From DASPTH01 sp046727575 (GTDB lineage: Bacteria; Actinomycetota; Acidimicrobiia; IMCC26256; DASPTH01), in assembly GCA_046727575.1 (NCBI GenBank), contig JBKPCV010000033.1, forward strand, positions 1-64,000: a DNA stretch of 64,000 bases, read 5' to 3'. Positions 8,629 through 17,123 of the stretch are shown in pieces. The notes under the pieces were generated by a model. The model ran no database searches. It had not been told where the DNA came from and saw only the letters and a list, made by a program, of their open reading frames with translations. The position numbers were made by a program, and so were the translations under genes. Each line of letters opens with the position of its first letter. The first letter of the stretch is position 1.

Positions 8629-9615
8629 GTGCCTGGCTTGGCCCGCGTCCTCGTCACCCGCCGGTTGCCCGAGGGTGGGCTCGATCCGCTCATCGCCGCG
8701 GGCCACGACATCGTGCCGCCGTCGCCGGACGACGTTCCGCTCACGCCGGCCGAGCTCACCGCCGCCGCTGCTGACGTCGACGCGATCGTGTGCGTGCTCA
8801 CCGACCGCATCGACGTCGCCGTGCTCCGCGCCGGCGTACCGAAGCTCCGCGTCGTCGCCGACGTCGCAGTTGGCTACGACAACATCGACGTTGCCACCGC
8901 GCAGGAGCTCGGGATCGCGGTGTGCAACACGCCCGGGGTCCTCGACGAGACCACCGCGGACCTCACCTTCTTCCTCATCCTCGCCGCGGCTCGCCGCACG
9001 TCCGACGCCGAGGCCGACCTCCGTGAGGGGCGCTGGCACGGGTTCCGAATGGACCGGTTCCTCGGCCAGGACGTGCACGGTCGCACGCTTGGCGTGGTCG
9101 GGTTCGGGCGGATCGGTCAGGCGGTCGCGCGGCGGGCCGCGGGCTTCGGGATGGAGGTGATCCACCACACGCGCCACGACACCGGTATGCGGGGATGGAC
9201 GGCGGAGCTCGACGACCTGCTCCGCGTCGCTGACGTCGTCACACTGCACGTGCCGCTCACTCCGTACACGACCCGCCTGATCGACGCGGACCGCCTCGCG
9301 GTCATGAAGCCCAGCGCGGTCTTGGTGAACACCTCGCGTGGACCGGTCGTCGACGAAGAGGCTCTCGCGGTCGCGCTCGAGCAGGGGACGATCTTCGGCG
9401 CCGGCATCGACGTGTACGAACGCGAGCCCGAGGTGCATCCGCGCCTGCTCGGGGCACCGCACGCGGTGTTGCTGCCGCACATCGGCAGCGCGAGCGAGGG
9501 GACGCGTCGTCGCATGGCACAGCTCGCTTGCGAAGGAGTCGTCGTGGTGTTGGCAGGGGAGTATCCACTCAACCTGGTCAGACCACGAGACGGCGGCGGA
9601 GGGAGAGGGATTTGA
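8629..9615 (+). CDS. D-isomer-specific 2-hydroxyacid dehydrogenase (glyoxylate/hydroxypyruvate reductase-like)
   Basis: A 328-aa NAD(P)-dependent oxidoreductase. The Rossmann motif GFGRIGQ sits at about 158-164. The catalytic triad of the family is visible as R237 (TSRGP), E266 (EREP) and H284 (PHIGSAS). Family members reduce glyoxylate, hydroxypyruvate or related 2-oxoacids; the sequence most resembles glycerate/glyoxylate reductases. The start is GTG 8629. The last six codons and the stop run into the antisense tRNA-Ser(GCT) gene, a 19-bp overlap, and the Gly-rich tail GGGGRGI is simply the complement of that tRNA acceptor end. Confidence 0.9.
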   Translation: MPGLARVLVTRRLPEGGLDPLIAAGHDIVPPSPDDVPLTPAELTAAAADVDAIVCVLTDRIDVAVLRAGVPKLRVVADVAVGYDNIDVATAQELGIAVCNTPGVLDETTADLTFFLILAAARRTSDAEADLREGRWHGFRMDRFLGQDVHGRTLGVVGFGRIGQAVARRAAGFGMEVIHHTRHDTGMRGWTAELDDLLRVADVVTLHVPLTPYTTRLIDADRLAVMKPSAVLVNTSRGPVVDEEALAVALEQGTIFGAGIDVYEREPEVHPRLLGAPHAVLLPHIGSASEGTRRRMAQLACEGVVVVLAGEYPLNLVRPRDGGGGRGI

Positions 9616-9686
9616 ACCCTCGAGGGAGCTCAACACCCCCTACTCGCTTAGCAGGCGAGCACTTTCGGCCGCTCAGTCATCCCTCC
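9597..9686 (-). tRNA. tRNA-Ser(GCT)
   Basis: A 90-nt class II tRNA. The acceptor stem pairs GGAGGGA with TCCCTCC, the anticodon arm is CTCGC-CTGCTAA-GCGAG with anticodon GCT, there is a long variable arm, and the T arm is GAGGG-TTCAAAT-CCCTC. CCA is not encoded. The 3' end overlaps the end of the dehydrogenase gene on the other strand. Confidence 0.95.
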
Positions 9687-9728
9687 GTATAGCGGGAGAA
9701 AGTGTACGCGGACGGGTACCTTCGAGGA

Positions 9729-9852
9729 GATGGAGATGAAGCGGAGGCGTGGCCGGAGGCCGGGATGCCGGAGCGGAATCGACCCAGCGTGATGGAGATG
9801 CAGCGGAGGCGTGGCCGGAGGCCGGGATGCCGGAGCGGAATCGACCCAGCGT
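9729..9852 (+). repeat. 62-bp perfect-register tandem duplication over a translation start
   Basis: Two copies of a 62-bp unit (9729-9790 and 9791-9852) differ at one visible position (GATGAAGC versus GATGCAGC). Each copy contains a good initiation signal, GGAGG then 5 bp then ATG (ATG at 9765 and 9827). Only the second ATG is in frame with the downstream PHP gene, because 62 is not a multiple of three. The unit therefore duplicates the ribosome binding site of that gene. Confidence 0.85.
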
Positions 9853-10870
9853 GATGGATCCCACGGAGGCGCTCGACCGCATCGCGACATTGCTCGAACG
9901 CGCGCGAGCGGGGCGGTACAAGGAGGAGGCGTTCCGGCGAGCCGCGGAGGCGATCCGCGACCGTCCGCTCGACGAACTGCAATCGCTCGCGGCACAGGGG
10001 CGCCTCCAGGACATCAAGGGCGTCGGGTCCAGCACCGCGCGCGTGATCGAGCAGGCGCTCGACGGCGACGTGCCGGAGTACCTGGCGCGGCTCGAGGCAG
10101 AGGCGGCGCCGGACGCCGGTCCGGGTGCCGACATCCGAGCTGCGCTCGTCGGTGACCTTCACCTCCACTCCAACTGGTCGGACGGCGGCGCCCCCATCGA
10201 AGCGATGGCGCGCAAGGCCGCAGACGTCGGTCATCGCTACATGGCGCTCACCGATCACTCGCCGCAGCTGAAGGTCGCGAAGGGCCTCACCGCGGCCCGG
10301 CTGCGCGAGCAGCTCGACGTGGTCGCGCGACTCAACGAGGAGCTGGCCCCCTTCCGGATCCTCACTGGGATCGAGGTCGACATCCTCGACGACGGCACCC
10401 TCGACCAGGACGAGGACCTGCTCGCGGAGCTCGACGTCGTCGTGGCGAGCGTGCACTCGAAGCTGCGAATGGCCGAAGAGGGCATGACCGACCGGATGGT
10501 GGCCGCCATGGCCAACCCCCATGCCGACATCCTCGGCCACTGCACCGGCAGGCTCGTCGTCGGCCGCGGCCGGCCCGAGTCGACCTTCGACGCGGATCTC
10601 GTCTTCGGGGTGTGCGCGCACCTCGACAAGGCGATCGAGATCAACTGTCGTCCCGAGCGGCTCGACCCGCCGATGCGGCTCCTCGAGAAGGTCGTCGCTT
10701 CGGGCTGCAAGGTGTCGATCGACAGCGACGCGCACGCCGTCGGCCAGCTCGAGTGGCAACCGTACGGATGTGCGCGGGCGGCCGAGGCAGGCGTCGACCG
10801 TGATGCCATCGTGAACACCTGGCCCGCCGAACGCCTCCTGGACTGGACGGCGTCCCACGCGGCGGCGTGA
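9827..10870 (+). CDS. helix-hairpin-helix plus PHP domain protein (PolX-like, polymerase domain absent)
   Basis: A 347-aa protein. Residues about 15-85 form the HhH domain seen at the N-terminus of family X DNA polymerases (IKGVGSSTARVIEQAL). It is joined directly to a PHP phosphoesterase domain (about 105-340) with DLHLHSNWSDG (H112, H114), LTDHS (D143, H144), a GIEVDI motif and a late SIDSDAH. The palm, finger and thumb domains of bacterial PolX (about 570 aa) are missing. PHP domains use a trinuclear metal site for phosphoester hydrolysis, so a DNA-end processing nuclease or phosphatase is plausible. ATG 9827 has the better ribosome site; ATG 9854 is an alternative. Confidence 0.85.
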   Translation: MPERNRPSVMDPTEALDRIATLLERARAGRYKEEAFRRAAEAIRDRPLDELQSLAAQGRLQDIKGVGSSTARVIEQALDGDVPEYLARLEAEAAPDAGPGADIRAALVGDLHLHSNWSDGGAPIEAMARKAADVGHRYMALTDHSPQLKVAKGLTAARLREQLDVVARLNEELAPFRILTGIEVDILDDGTLDQDEDLLAELDVVVASVHSKLRMAEEGMTDRMVAAMANPHADILGHCTGRLVVGRGRPESTFDADLVFGVCAHLDKAIEINCRPERLDPPMRLLEKVVASGCKVSIDSDAHAVGQLEWQPYGCARAAEAGVDRDAIVNTWPAERLLDWTASHAAA

Positions 10871-10933
10871 CGAGGTGATACGCGCGCGGGTTCCGGAGTG
10901 CCAGGCTCCCGATTCTCCGGTATCAAAGAGGCC

Positions 10934-11965
10934 ATGACTCTCGACGAGATCCGCTGGCAGGCCGTGCTCGCACGTGACCTGGAGGCCGACTTCGTGTACG
11001 CGGTCGCGACGACCCGTGTCTACTGCCGGCCGTCCTGTCCGAGCCGCCGTCCCCGCCGCGATCGGGTGCGTTTCTTCGGTGGTCCTGATGACGCGGAGCG
11101 CAACGGCTTCCGCCCGTGCCGGCGTTGCCTGCCCCGGGAAGCGGCGGCCGACTCCCGAGTTGCCCGCGTCGAGGCCGCGTGCGCGGCGCTTGCGAGCGCC
11201 GACAGCTGCCCACCGCTCGTTGATCTCGCGGCCAAGGTCGGCACGACGCCCGACACGTTGCGGCGCGACTTCCAGCGAGTGCTCGGCGTGACCCCGAAGC
11301 AATACGCGGTCGCGCTGCGCGTGGAACGCTTGCGCGACGAGCTTCGCGCGGGCCGCGACGTCACCGGCGCGATGTACGACGCCGGGTATGGATCGAGCAG
11401 CCGCCTCTACGAGCACTCCGACGCGCATCTCGGCATGACGCCTGCCTCGTATGGCGCGCGCGGCGCGGGTGCGACAATCGTCTTCACCATCACGGATTCG
11501 CCGCTCGGGCGTCTGCTGGTCGCGATGACCGAGCGCGGCGTCTGCCGCATCACCGTCGGCGACAACGACGCGGCGATGGAGGGCGCACTGCGCGACGAGT
11601 TCTCAGCCGCTGAAGTCGTTCGAGATGATGCGACGATGCAGCCGAGCATCGAAGAAGTGCTGCGCCGCATCGACGGCCTCGCGCCCGCTGTCGACCTCCC
11701 GGTCGACGTGCGCGGCACCGCGTTCCAACTGCAGGTGTGGCGCGAGCTCACCCGCATCCCGCTCGGCGAGACCCGGAGCTACCAGGAGGTGGCCGAGGCG
11801 GTCGGGAAGCCGCTCGCCGCTCGAGCGGTCGGCAACGCGTGTGGCAACAACCCGGTGGTGATCGTGGTGCCGTGCCACCGTGTGATCGCCTCCGGCGGTG
11901 GGCTCGGCGGCTACGGCCTGGGGCTCGACGCCAAGCGCCTGCTCCTCGCCAACGAGGGCGACTGA
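10934..11965 (+). CDS. ada: bifunctional Ada: methylphosphotriester/O6-methylguanine methyltransferase and regulator
   Basis: A 343-aa Ada protein. The N-terminal zinc domain has C31, C35, C62 and C65 (YCRPSC, FRPCRRC); C31 is the expected acceptor for methylphosphotriester methyl groups. An AraC-type HTH follows at about 95-175. The C-terminal MGMT domain (about 180-343) holds the active-site PCHRV with C314 and the preceding GNACGNNP. The enzyme removes methyl groups from DNA and, once methylated, normally activates its own promoter. ATG 10934 has AGAGG 4 bp upstream. Its 3' end overlaps the longest frame of the acyltransferase gene. Confidence 0.95.
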   Translation: MTLDEIRWQAVLARDLEADFVYAVATTRVYCRPSCPSRRPRRDRVRFFGGPDDAERNGFRPCRRCLPREAAADSRVARVEAACAALASADSCPPLVDLAAKVGTTPDTLRRDFQRVLGVTPKQYAVALRVERLRDELRAGRDVTGAMYDAGYGSSSRLYEHSDAHLGMTPASYGARGAGATIVFTITDSPLGRLLVAMTERGVCRITVGDNDAAMEGALRDEFSAAEVVRDDATMQPSIEEVLRRIDGLAPAVDLPVDVRGTAFQLQVWRELTRIPLGETRSYQEVAEAVGKPLAARAVGNACGNNPVVIVVPCHRVIASGGGLGGYGLGLDAKRLLLANEGD

Positions 11966-14033
11966 ACCCCGCTCGGTCGACGCGAGCGTTCCCGGACCGG
12001 GACGCGGCAAGCTTGGGCCTATCGGGAACCTGACGCGTTCGACGGTTCGGGAGCGCGCGAGCACGCGGCCGCACTGGCCCGCGCTCGACGGCTGGCGCGG
12101 CCTGACCATCTGGTTCGCGGTCTCGGTGCACGCCGGCTACTTCACGGCCGGTGGTGTGCTCTCCCTCGACACGTTCTTCGTCCTCTCCGGCTTCCTCATC
12201 ACCGGCATCCTGCTGCGCGAGTGGTTGCGCGGCGACGAGGGGGGATCGGGGCGGATCGACCTTCCCGCGTTCTGGGCTCGTCGGGCGCGCCGCCTGCTGC
12301 CGGGACTGTTCGTCGTGTTGGCCGCGGTGCTGTTCTACGCCGCGGTTCTCGCCCCGTCGCTGGGTCTCGACCGCGTCCGCGGCGACGTGCTCGGTTCGCT
12401 GTTCTACGTCGCGAACTGGCACTTCATTGCGTCGGGTCAGTCGTACTTCTCGACGTTCACGTCGCCGTCACCCGTCTTGCATCTGTGGTCGCTGGCGGTC
12501 GAGGAGCAGTTCTACCTGTTCTGGCCGCCCATCGTCCTCGGTGTGCTGTGGATGGCCCGTCGGCGCTTCCGCGCTGAAGGCGCGGTCGCGGCGGTCGGCG
12601 TGGTCGCGCTGCTCGGTGCGGTCGCGTCAGCCGTGCTGATGGCGTCGCTCTACGTCCCCGGCGGCGATCCGTCGCGCGTCTACTACGGCACGGACACGCG
12701 CGCGCAGGCGATGCTGATCGGTGCCGCCCTCGCCGTCGTCGTCGTGCTGCACGGTCCGCTCCGGTCGCGCCTCGGCCGCTCGGTGCTCTCGTGCACGGCG
12801 GCGGTGAGTTTTGTGGGTGTCGTCCTCCCGTGGTTCGCGACGGACGCGACACGGGTGCACGACCTGTTCTACGGACGCTTCGGGCTGCTCGCGTACTCGG
12901 TCGCGACCGCCGTCGTCATCTGGCGCCTGGCTCAGCCCTCACCGGGACTGCTCGGCCGCGCGCTCCGGCTCGCCCCCGTCGTGTGGGTCGGCGCGATCTC
13001 GTACGAGATGTACCTCTGGCACTGGCCGCTGTACCTCGTGGTCACTCCGGAGCGCACCGGGCTGAGCGGCGCGTCGGTGCTGTTCGTGCGGCTGGCGTCG
13101 GTCGTCGCGTTGGCGGCGGTCACCCACTTCTGGATCGGCGAGCCGATCCGACGCGGCGCCCGCCTGCGGTCCCCGCAATGGGCCCGCCTCGCGACGGTCG
13201 GCGTCGTGATCGTCGTCGGCGCCGGGGTGTTCGCGGCGACGATCAGCGCTCGGCCCATGCTGGAAGGCGACTTCGGGCAGGTCGCCGATCGTCGGACTGC
13301 GCCGCCGGCCGCGGCCGTCGCCACGACGCCGGTCAAGGTGCTGGTGGTGGGTGATTCCCAGGCTGTGACCCTCGCCCAGGGTTTCGACGCCGAACCCGGC
13401 CACACGGGACTGAGCGCGGAACCGGGTCTCGTGGTGTGGGACCGCGCAATCCTCGGATGCTCGATCTCCACGTACTCGACGTACATCAGCCAGGGCCGCC
13501 ATCTCCCGAACATCTGTGGCGGTCCGGGCCTGTGGCAGCGCCAGTGGTCGGAGGACGTCGCGGCGTTCGACCCCGACGTCATCGTCGTGCAGGCCGGTGC
13601 GTGGGACGTCTACGACGTCGTCGGACCGGACAGCGCGCCGATCGTGCCCGGTGACCCGACCTGGATGCACAAGTACACGCGCAATGTCGGCGATCTGTTC
13701 GGCGTGCTCGGCGCGCGCGGTGCGCCGGTACTGGCGATCAGCCCGCCGTGTTACGGCGGCGTCCTGGCCACCGCCGGCGGCAACGTGCCACCAGAGCGCC
13801 TCGACCCCCGGCGCGTCACGGCGGTGCGCACCGCGTGGCAACGCGCCGCGCGGGCACACGGCTTCCATCTCTACGACCTCGACAACACGCTGTGTCCGTC
13901 GGGTCGGTCGGACGCGTCGATCCGTGAGGACGGCGCGCACTACAGCAACGACGGTGCGAATCGTGTGGCTTCGGTCGTCGCGCGTGCGGCGCGGCTCGCC
14001 GCCGCCACGCGCACGGTCGGAGTGCACGGTTAG
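11898..14033 (+). CDS. OafA/YrhL-type acyltransferase with C-terminal SGNH domain
   Basis: An integral membrane O-acyltransferase. The acyltransferase-3 domain begins at PALDGWRGL and carries SLDTFFVLSGFLITGIL, then RRARRLLPGLF and LWSLAVEEQFYLFWP, with about ten membrane spans. A C-terminal SGNH esterase-like domain starts at VLVVGDSQAVTLAQGF (catalytic Ser in GDS) and ends with DGAHYSNDGANRV (Asp/His). Such proteins move acyl groups onto surface polysaccharide or peptidoglycan. The start is a problem: the only in-frame ATG/GTG/TTG ahead of the first conserved motif is GTG 11898, 68 bp inside ada. A CTG at 12030 would give a more usual N-terminus. Confidence 0.9.
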   Translation: MGSAATAWGSTPSACSSPTRATEPRSVDASVPGPGRGKLGPIGNLTRSTVRERASTRPHWPALDGWRGLTIWFAVSVHAGYFTAGGVLSLDTFFVLSGFLITGILLREWLRGDEGGSGRIDLPAFWARRARRLLPGLFVVLAAVLFYAAVLAPSLGLDRVRGDVLGSLFYVANWHFIASGQSYFSTFTSPSPVLHLWSLAVEEQFYLFWPPIVLGVLWMARRRFRAEGAVAAVGVVALLGAVASAVLMASLYVPGGDPSRVYYGTDTRAQAMLIGAALAVVVVLHGPLRSRLGRSVLSCTAAVSFVGVVLPWFATDATRVHDLFYGRFGLLAYSVATAVVIWRLAQPSPGLLGRALRLAPVVWVGAISYEMYLWHWPLYLVVTPERTGLSGASVLFVRLASVVALAAVTHFWIGEPIRRGARLRSPQWARLATVGVVIVVGAGVFAATISARPMLEGDFGQVADRRTAPPAAAVATTPVKVLVVGDSQAVTLAQGFDAEPGHTGLSAEPGLVVWDRAILGCSISTYSTYISQGRHLPNICGGPGLWQRQWSEDVAAFDPDVIVVQAGAWDVYDVVGPDSAPIVPGDPTWMHKYTRNVGDLFGVLGARGAPVLAISPPCYGGVLATAGGNVPPERLDPRRVTAVRTAWQRAARAHGFHLYDLDNTLCPSGRSDASIREDGAHYSNDGANRVASVVARAARLAAATRTVGVHG

Positions 14034-14040
14034 GCCGCCC

Positions 14041-15000
14041 GTGACAAAGCGCGCGAGCATTTGGAGGCACCCGCACTGTGCTTTGGTCGTGTGTGCGGTG
14101 CTATCGGTCGCCGTTGCGGCTGCGTGCACCGGAGGCGGCGGGAGTGACGTGACGTCGCGCGACACCACGGGGCCGCGAGCACAGGCCTCGTCCACGACGA
14201 CCACGGCTGTCCCGACGACCGCGCCGCCCACGACAACCGTTCCCGACATCAGCGAGATCCCGCGTCCTGCCAACGTGACAGAGGACGGCTACCAGTGGTA
14301 CGTGCACTCGGGCGCAGACCAACCGCGTTCGCTGCTCGCCGTCCGTCGTAGCGCCCAGGTCCGGCGTCATCCCGCGGTGCTGCTCGCCGATACCTCCGGT
14401 GGCTTCAACCTCGACTATCTGATGTTCGCCGACGACCTCGTGAACCGCGGGTTCGACGTCGCGGTCGGGTGTGTGTACTCGGCCCCGGACGCTCTCGACC
14501 CTGCGGGTCGCAGGATTCCGTGCGCCGATGCACCGCTGTTCGACGGCGTCGCCGACACGATGGTGGCCCAGCTCGACGCGCTCGTGAAGGCGACGTACGA
14601 GGCGCTCGGTGTGTCGACGCCGCTGGCCGTCATGGGATTCAGTCGTGGGGCCGGAATCGCCGCGCTGCGCGCCAGCGCAGGCCGCCCCGAGGCCGCCGTG
14701 CTCGTGTCGGGCCGGTACGAGGGGTGGGGCGGCGCACTGCCGGGTGAGCTGGTGAACGTCGGCGACCACGTCACGGGCTGGCGCGCCCCGACGCTGATCC
14801 TTCACGGCACCCTCGACGGCGCCGTGCCGGTTTCGCAGGCATACGCCCTCGAGGCTGCGTTGCGCGCAGTCGGCGCCGACGTCGTGAGTCACTACTACGA
14901 GGGCGCCGGTCACAACCTCTCGGGGGAACCAGCGGTCGGGCCCGACCTCGAGGACCGAACCGTCGGGTTCCTGTGCGCCCGTCTCGTCTGTCCTGCGTGA
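14041..15000 (+). CDS. secreted lipoprotein alpha/beta hydrolase (dienelactone hydrolase-like)
   Basis: A 319-aa predicted lipoprotein. The basic N-terminus and hydrophobic segment end in VAVAAACTGG, with the Cys as lipid attachment site, and a Thr/Pro-rich linker follows (about 45-75). The hydrolase fold carries the nucleophile elbow GFSRGAG, a late Asp in LHGTLDGAVP and the catalytic His in GAGHNLS. It starts 8 bp after the acyltransferase stop, so the two are probably one transcript; both would act at the cell surface, perhaps adding and removing acyl groups. That partnership is inferred from position only. Confidence 0.85.
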   Translation: MTKRASIWRHPHCALVVCAVLSVAVAAACTGGGGSDVTSRDTTGPRAQASSTTTTAVPTTAPPTTTVPDISEIPRPANVTEDGYQWYVHSGADQPRSLLAVRRSAQVRRHPAVLLADTSGGFNLDYLMFADDLVNRGFDVAVGCVYSAPDALDPAGRRIPCADAPLFDGVADTMVAQLDALVKATYEALGVSTPLAVMGFSRGAGIAALRASAGRPEAAVLVSGRYEGWGGALPGELVNVGDHVTGWRAPTLILHGTLDGAVPVSQAYALEAALRAVGADVVSHYYEGAGHNLSGEPAVGPDLEDRTVGFLCARLVCPA

Positions 15001-15010
15001 TACTCCTTGC

Positions 15011-15673
15011 GTGCCGAAACCCGACCTGTCGCCACCACGCCTTCCGAGCACTCCCGAGGTCGCGTCGCACGACCAGCTCGACAGCTACGACGAATGGAAC
15101 GGGGAGCTGGTCACCGGTGCTGATCTCGCAGGAGCGAACGCCGAACACGTCCGCATCGGCCGGTCGGAGCTGCGCGGCGTCGAACTGACAGGCGCGGAGC
15201 TGCACCGGTGCGCGTTCACCGACGTCAGGCTCGTCGATTGTGAGCTGTCAGGCGCGCTGCTCACCGAGGCAGAATGGCTAAGAGTCGAAGTGCGAAGCTG
15301 TCGAATGTCGGGAATCGTCGTGTCGCGCGCTCGTCTCCGCCACGTTCGATTCGCCGACGTCAAGCTCGACGGCATCGACATGCGCCTGACTCGCGCCGAG
15401 CACCTGGCATTCACAGGATGCACCATGAACGACGTCGACTTCTACGAAGCGACCCTCGACCAGGTGACCGTCGACGGGTGTGACCTCCGCAACGCGCATT
15501 TCGCGGGCGCGCGAGCGCACGACCTGATGCTGCGCGGTTGCAATCTCGAAGGGCTGCGCGGCGCCAGCTCGTTGCGTGGCGCTACCGTCTCGTCCGACCA
15601 GGTGTTGCCAGTGGCGCTCTCGCTGTTCGCCGAAGTCGGCATCTCGATCGAGCTCGACACCGACAGCCCATGA
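15011..15673 (+). CDS. pentapeptide-repeat protein
   Basis: A 220-aa soluble protein with repeated A(D/N/E)LxxAxL-like units from about residue 38 to 200 (for example GADLAGANAEHVRIG, GCDLRNAHFAGARA), the pattern that builds a right-handed quadrilateral beta-helix. Some relatives protect DNA gyrase by mimicking DNA, but most have no known role. The start is GTG 15011, directly after the lipoprotein gene (10-bp gap). No membrane segment or signal peptide is present. Confidence 0.85.
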   Translation: MPKPDLSPPRLPSTPEVASHDQLDSYDEWNGELVTGADLAGANAEHVRIGRSELRGVELTGAELHRCAFTDVRLVDCELSGALLTEAEWLRVEVRSCRMSGIVVSRARLRHVRFADVKLDGIDMRLTRAEHLAFTGCTMNDVDFYEATLDQVTVDGCDLRNAHFAGARAHDLMLRGCNLEGLRGASSLRGATVSSDQVLPVALSLFAEVGISIELDTDSP

Positions 15674-15686
15674 GCTGAACAAGTGG

Positions 15687-15771
15687 CGGAGGGAGTGGGA
15701 TTCGAACCCACGGAGACTTGCGCCTCAACGGTTTTCAAGACCGTCCCGTTCGTCCGCTCCGGCATCCCTCC
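15687..15771 (-). tRNA. tRNA-Ser(TGA)
   Basis: An 85-nt class II tRNA. The acceptor stem is GGAGGGA with TCCCTCC, the anticodon loop is CTTGAAA with anticodon TGA on an ACGGT/ACCGT stem, and the T arm is GTGGG-TTCGAAT-CCCAC. CCA is not encoded. It lies downstream of serS on the same strand. Confidence 0.95.
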
Positions 15772-15810
15772 GAGTGCCAGGCTAAACGCGTCGCAGGAGC
15801 ACGCGTCGCA

Positions 15811-15859
15811 ATTCATGGGCGCGATTTTCTCGCTGAGCGGAACTCACGCGCCCATGAAT
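15811..15859 (-). terminator. 13-bp perfect inverted repeat after serS
   Basis: ATTCATGGGCGCG (15811-15823) and its exact complement (15847-15859) flank a 23-nt loop, which itself contains a TGAG/CTCA stem. It begins 11 bp past the serS stop and ends before tRNA-Ser(TGA). There is no U-run, so it could terminate only weakly, or protect or process the 3' end of the serS message. Confidence 0.45.
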
Positions 15860-15869
15860 CGGCGCGCGG

Positions 15870-17123
15870 TCAGGTGCGCGGCTTGACCTCGTCGAAGTTC
15901 GTATAGGGCCGCAACACGTCGGGCACGACGAACCCGCCTTCAGGGGTCTGGTAGTGCTCGAAGAGGAACACGAGCGTGCGCGAGATCGCGCACGCGGTGC
16001 CGTTCAGCGTGTGGACGAGCCGGGTGCCCCCGTCGTCGCGGAAGCGCGTGCCGAGCCGGCGCGCCGAGTAGTCGAGGTAGTTCGAGCAGGACGTCAGCTC
16101 CCGGTACCGGCCTTCCGACGGCAACCACGCTTCGATGTCGTACTTCTTCGCCGCAGGTGCGCCCAGTTCGCCCACCGCGATGTTGACCACGCGATACGGG
16201 AGGCCCAGAGCTGTGAAGATCGCTTCTTCGATGGCGAGGATCTGTTCGTGCTCCTCCCACGACCGGTCGGGGTGCGCATAGCTGAACATCTCGACCTTGT
16301 CGAACTGGTGCACGCGGAAGATCCCGCGGGTGTCCTTGCCGTAGGTGCCCGCCTCGCGGCGGAAGTTCGACGACACGCCCGCGTAGCGCAGCGGCAGCGC
16401 TCCGGCCTCGACGATCTCGCCGCGGTGCAATGCCGAGAGCGGTACCTCGCTGGTCCCGACGAGGAACAGATCACCGTCGTCGACCTCGTACACCTGCGCG
16501 CGATCGGTAGGAAAGAAGCCCGCTTCCTCCATCGCGTGCTCGCGCACGAGCACGGGCGGTGCGACCGGCGTGAAGCCCTCGCGTACGAGAGTGCCTGTGA
16601 CCCATTGCAGGAGCGCAAGCTCGACGAGCACGGCCTCGTTGGTGAGATACGCGAACCGCGAGCCGCTCACGTCTGCGCCGCGCTCGGAATTGACGAACCC
16701 GATCGCCTCGCCGAATGCCGCGTGATCGAGCCCGGGCGCGCCGGTCGCGTCACCGACAACGCGGACGACCTCAGCATCGTCCTCGCCTCCGTCGGGCACC
16801 GATGGATCCGCGGGGTTCGGCAGCTCGAGCGTGACCGCGCGAAGGGTGCTCTCGACGGCGGCGAGCTCCGTCTCGAGCGCGGTGAGCTCTGCCTTCAGCG
16901 CTCCGGCCGCCCCGATCTTCGCCGGCCGTTCCTCCGCGGTGGCCTTCCCGATCTCCCTGGACGCGGCGTTCTGACGCGCTCGCAGCTCCTCGACCCGCCG
17001 GCGCAGCTCACGTGCAGCGTCGTCCGTCGCGAGGGCCTGTTCGATCAGCTCTGCTGTGACGCCCTTCCGCTCGATGCCCTGCCGGTACGCCGGTTCCTCG
17101 TGCAGACGCTTGAGGTCGATCAC
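15870..17123 (-). CDS. serS: seryl-tRNA synthetase
   Basis: A 417-aa class II aminoacyl-tRNA synthetase that charges tRNA-Ser. The N-terminal antiparallel coiled-coil arm (about 25-105) is followed by the catalytic core: SEVPLSALHRGE, motif 2 in SSNFRREAGTYGKDTRGIFR, then ELTSCSNYLDYSARR and motif 3 in NGTACAISRTLVFLFEHYQ. The start is GTG 17123, which shares a GTGA overlap with the pheA stop, so translation is probably coupled. A tRNA-Ser lies just downstream on the same strand. Confidence 0.97.
   Translation of the reverse strand: MIDLKRLHEEPAYRQGIERKGVTAELIEQALATDDAARELRRRVEELRARQNAASREIGKATAEERPAKIGAAGALKAELTALETELAAVESTLRAVTLELPNPADPSVPDGGEDDAEVVRVVGDATGAPGLDHAAFGEAIGFVNSERGADVSGSRFAYLTNEAVLVELALLQWVTGTLVREGFTPVAPPVLVREHAMEEAGFFPTDRAQVYEVDDGDLFLVGTSEVPLSALHRGEIVEAGALPLRYAGVSSNFRREAGTYGKDTRGIFRVHQFDKVEMFSYAHPDRSWEEHEQILAIEEAIFTALGLPYRVVNIAVGELGAPAAKKYDIEAWLPSEGRYRELTSCSNYLDYSARRLGTRFRDDGGTRLVHTLNGTACAISRTLVFLFEHYQTPEGGFVVPDVLRPYTNFDEVKPRT

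Noticed and set aside
9729..9852. Two repeats resembling the start of a CRISPR array
   Set aside because: The copies are directly adjacent with no spacers and contain a ribosome site; it is a simple tandem duplication.
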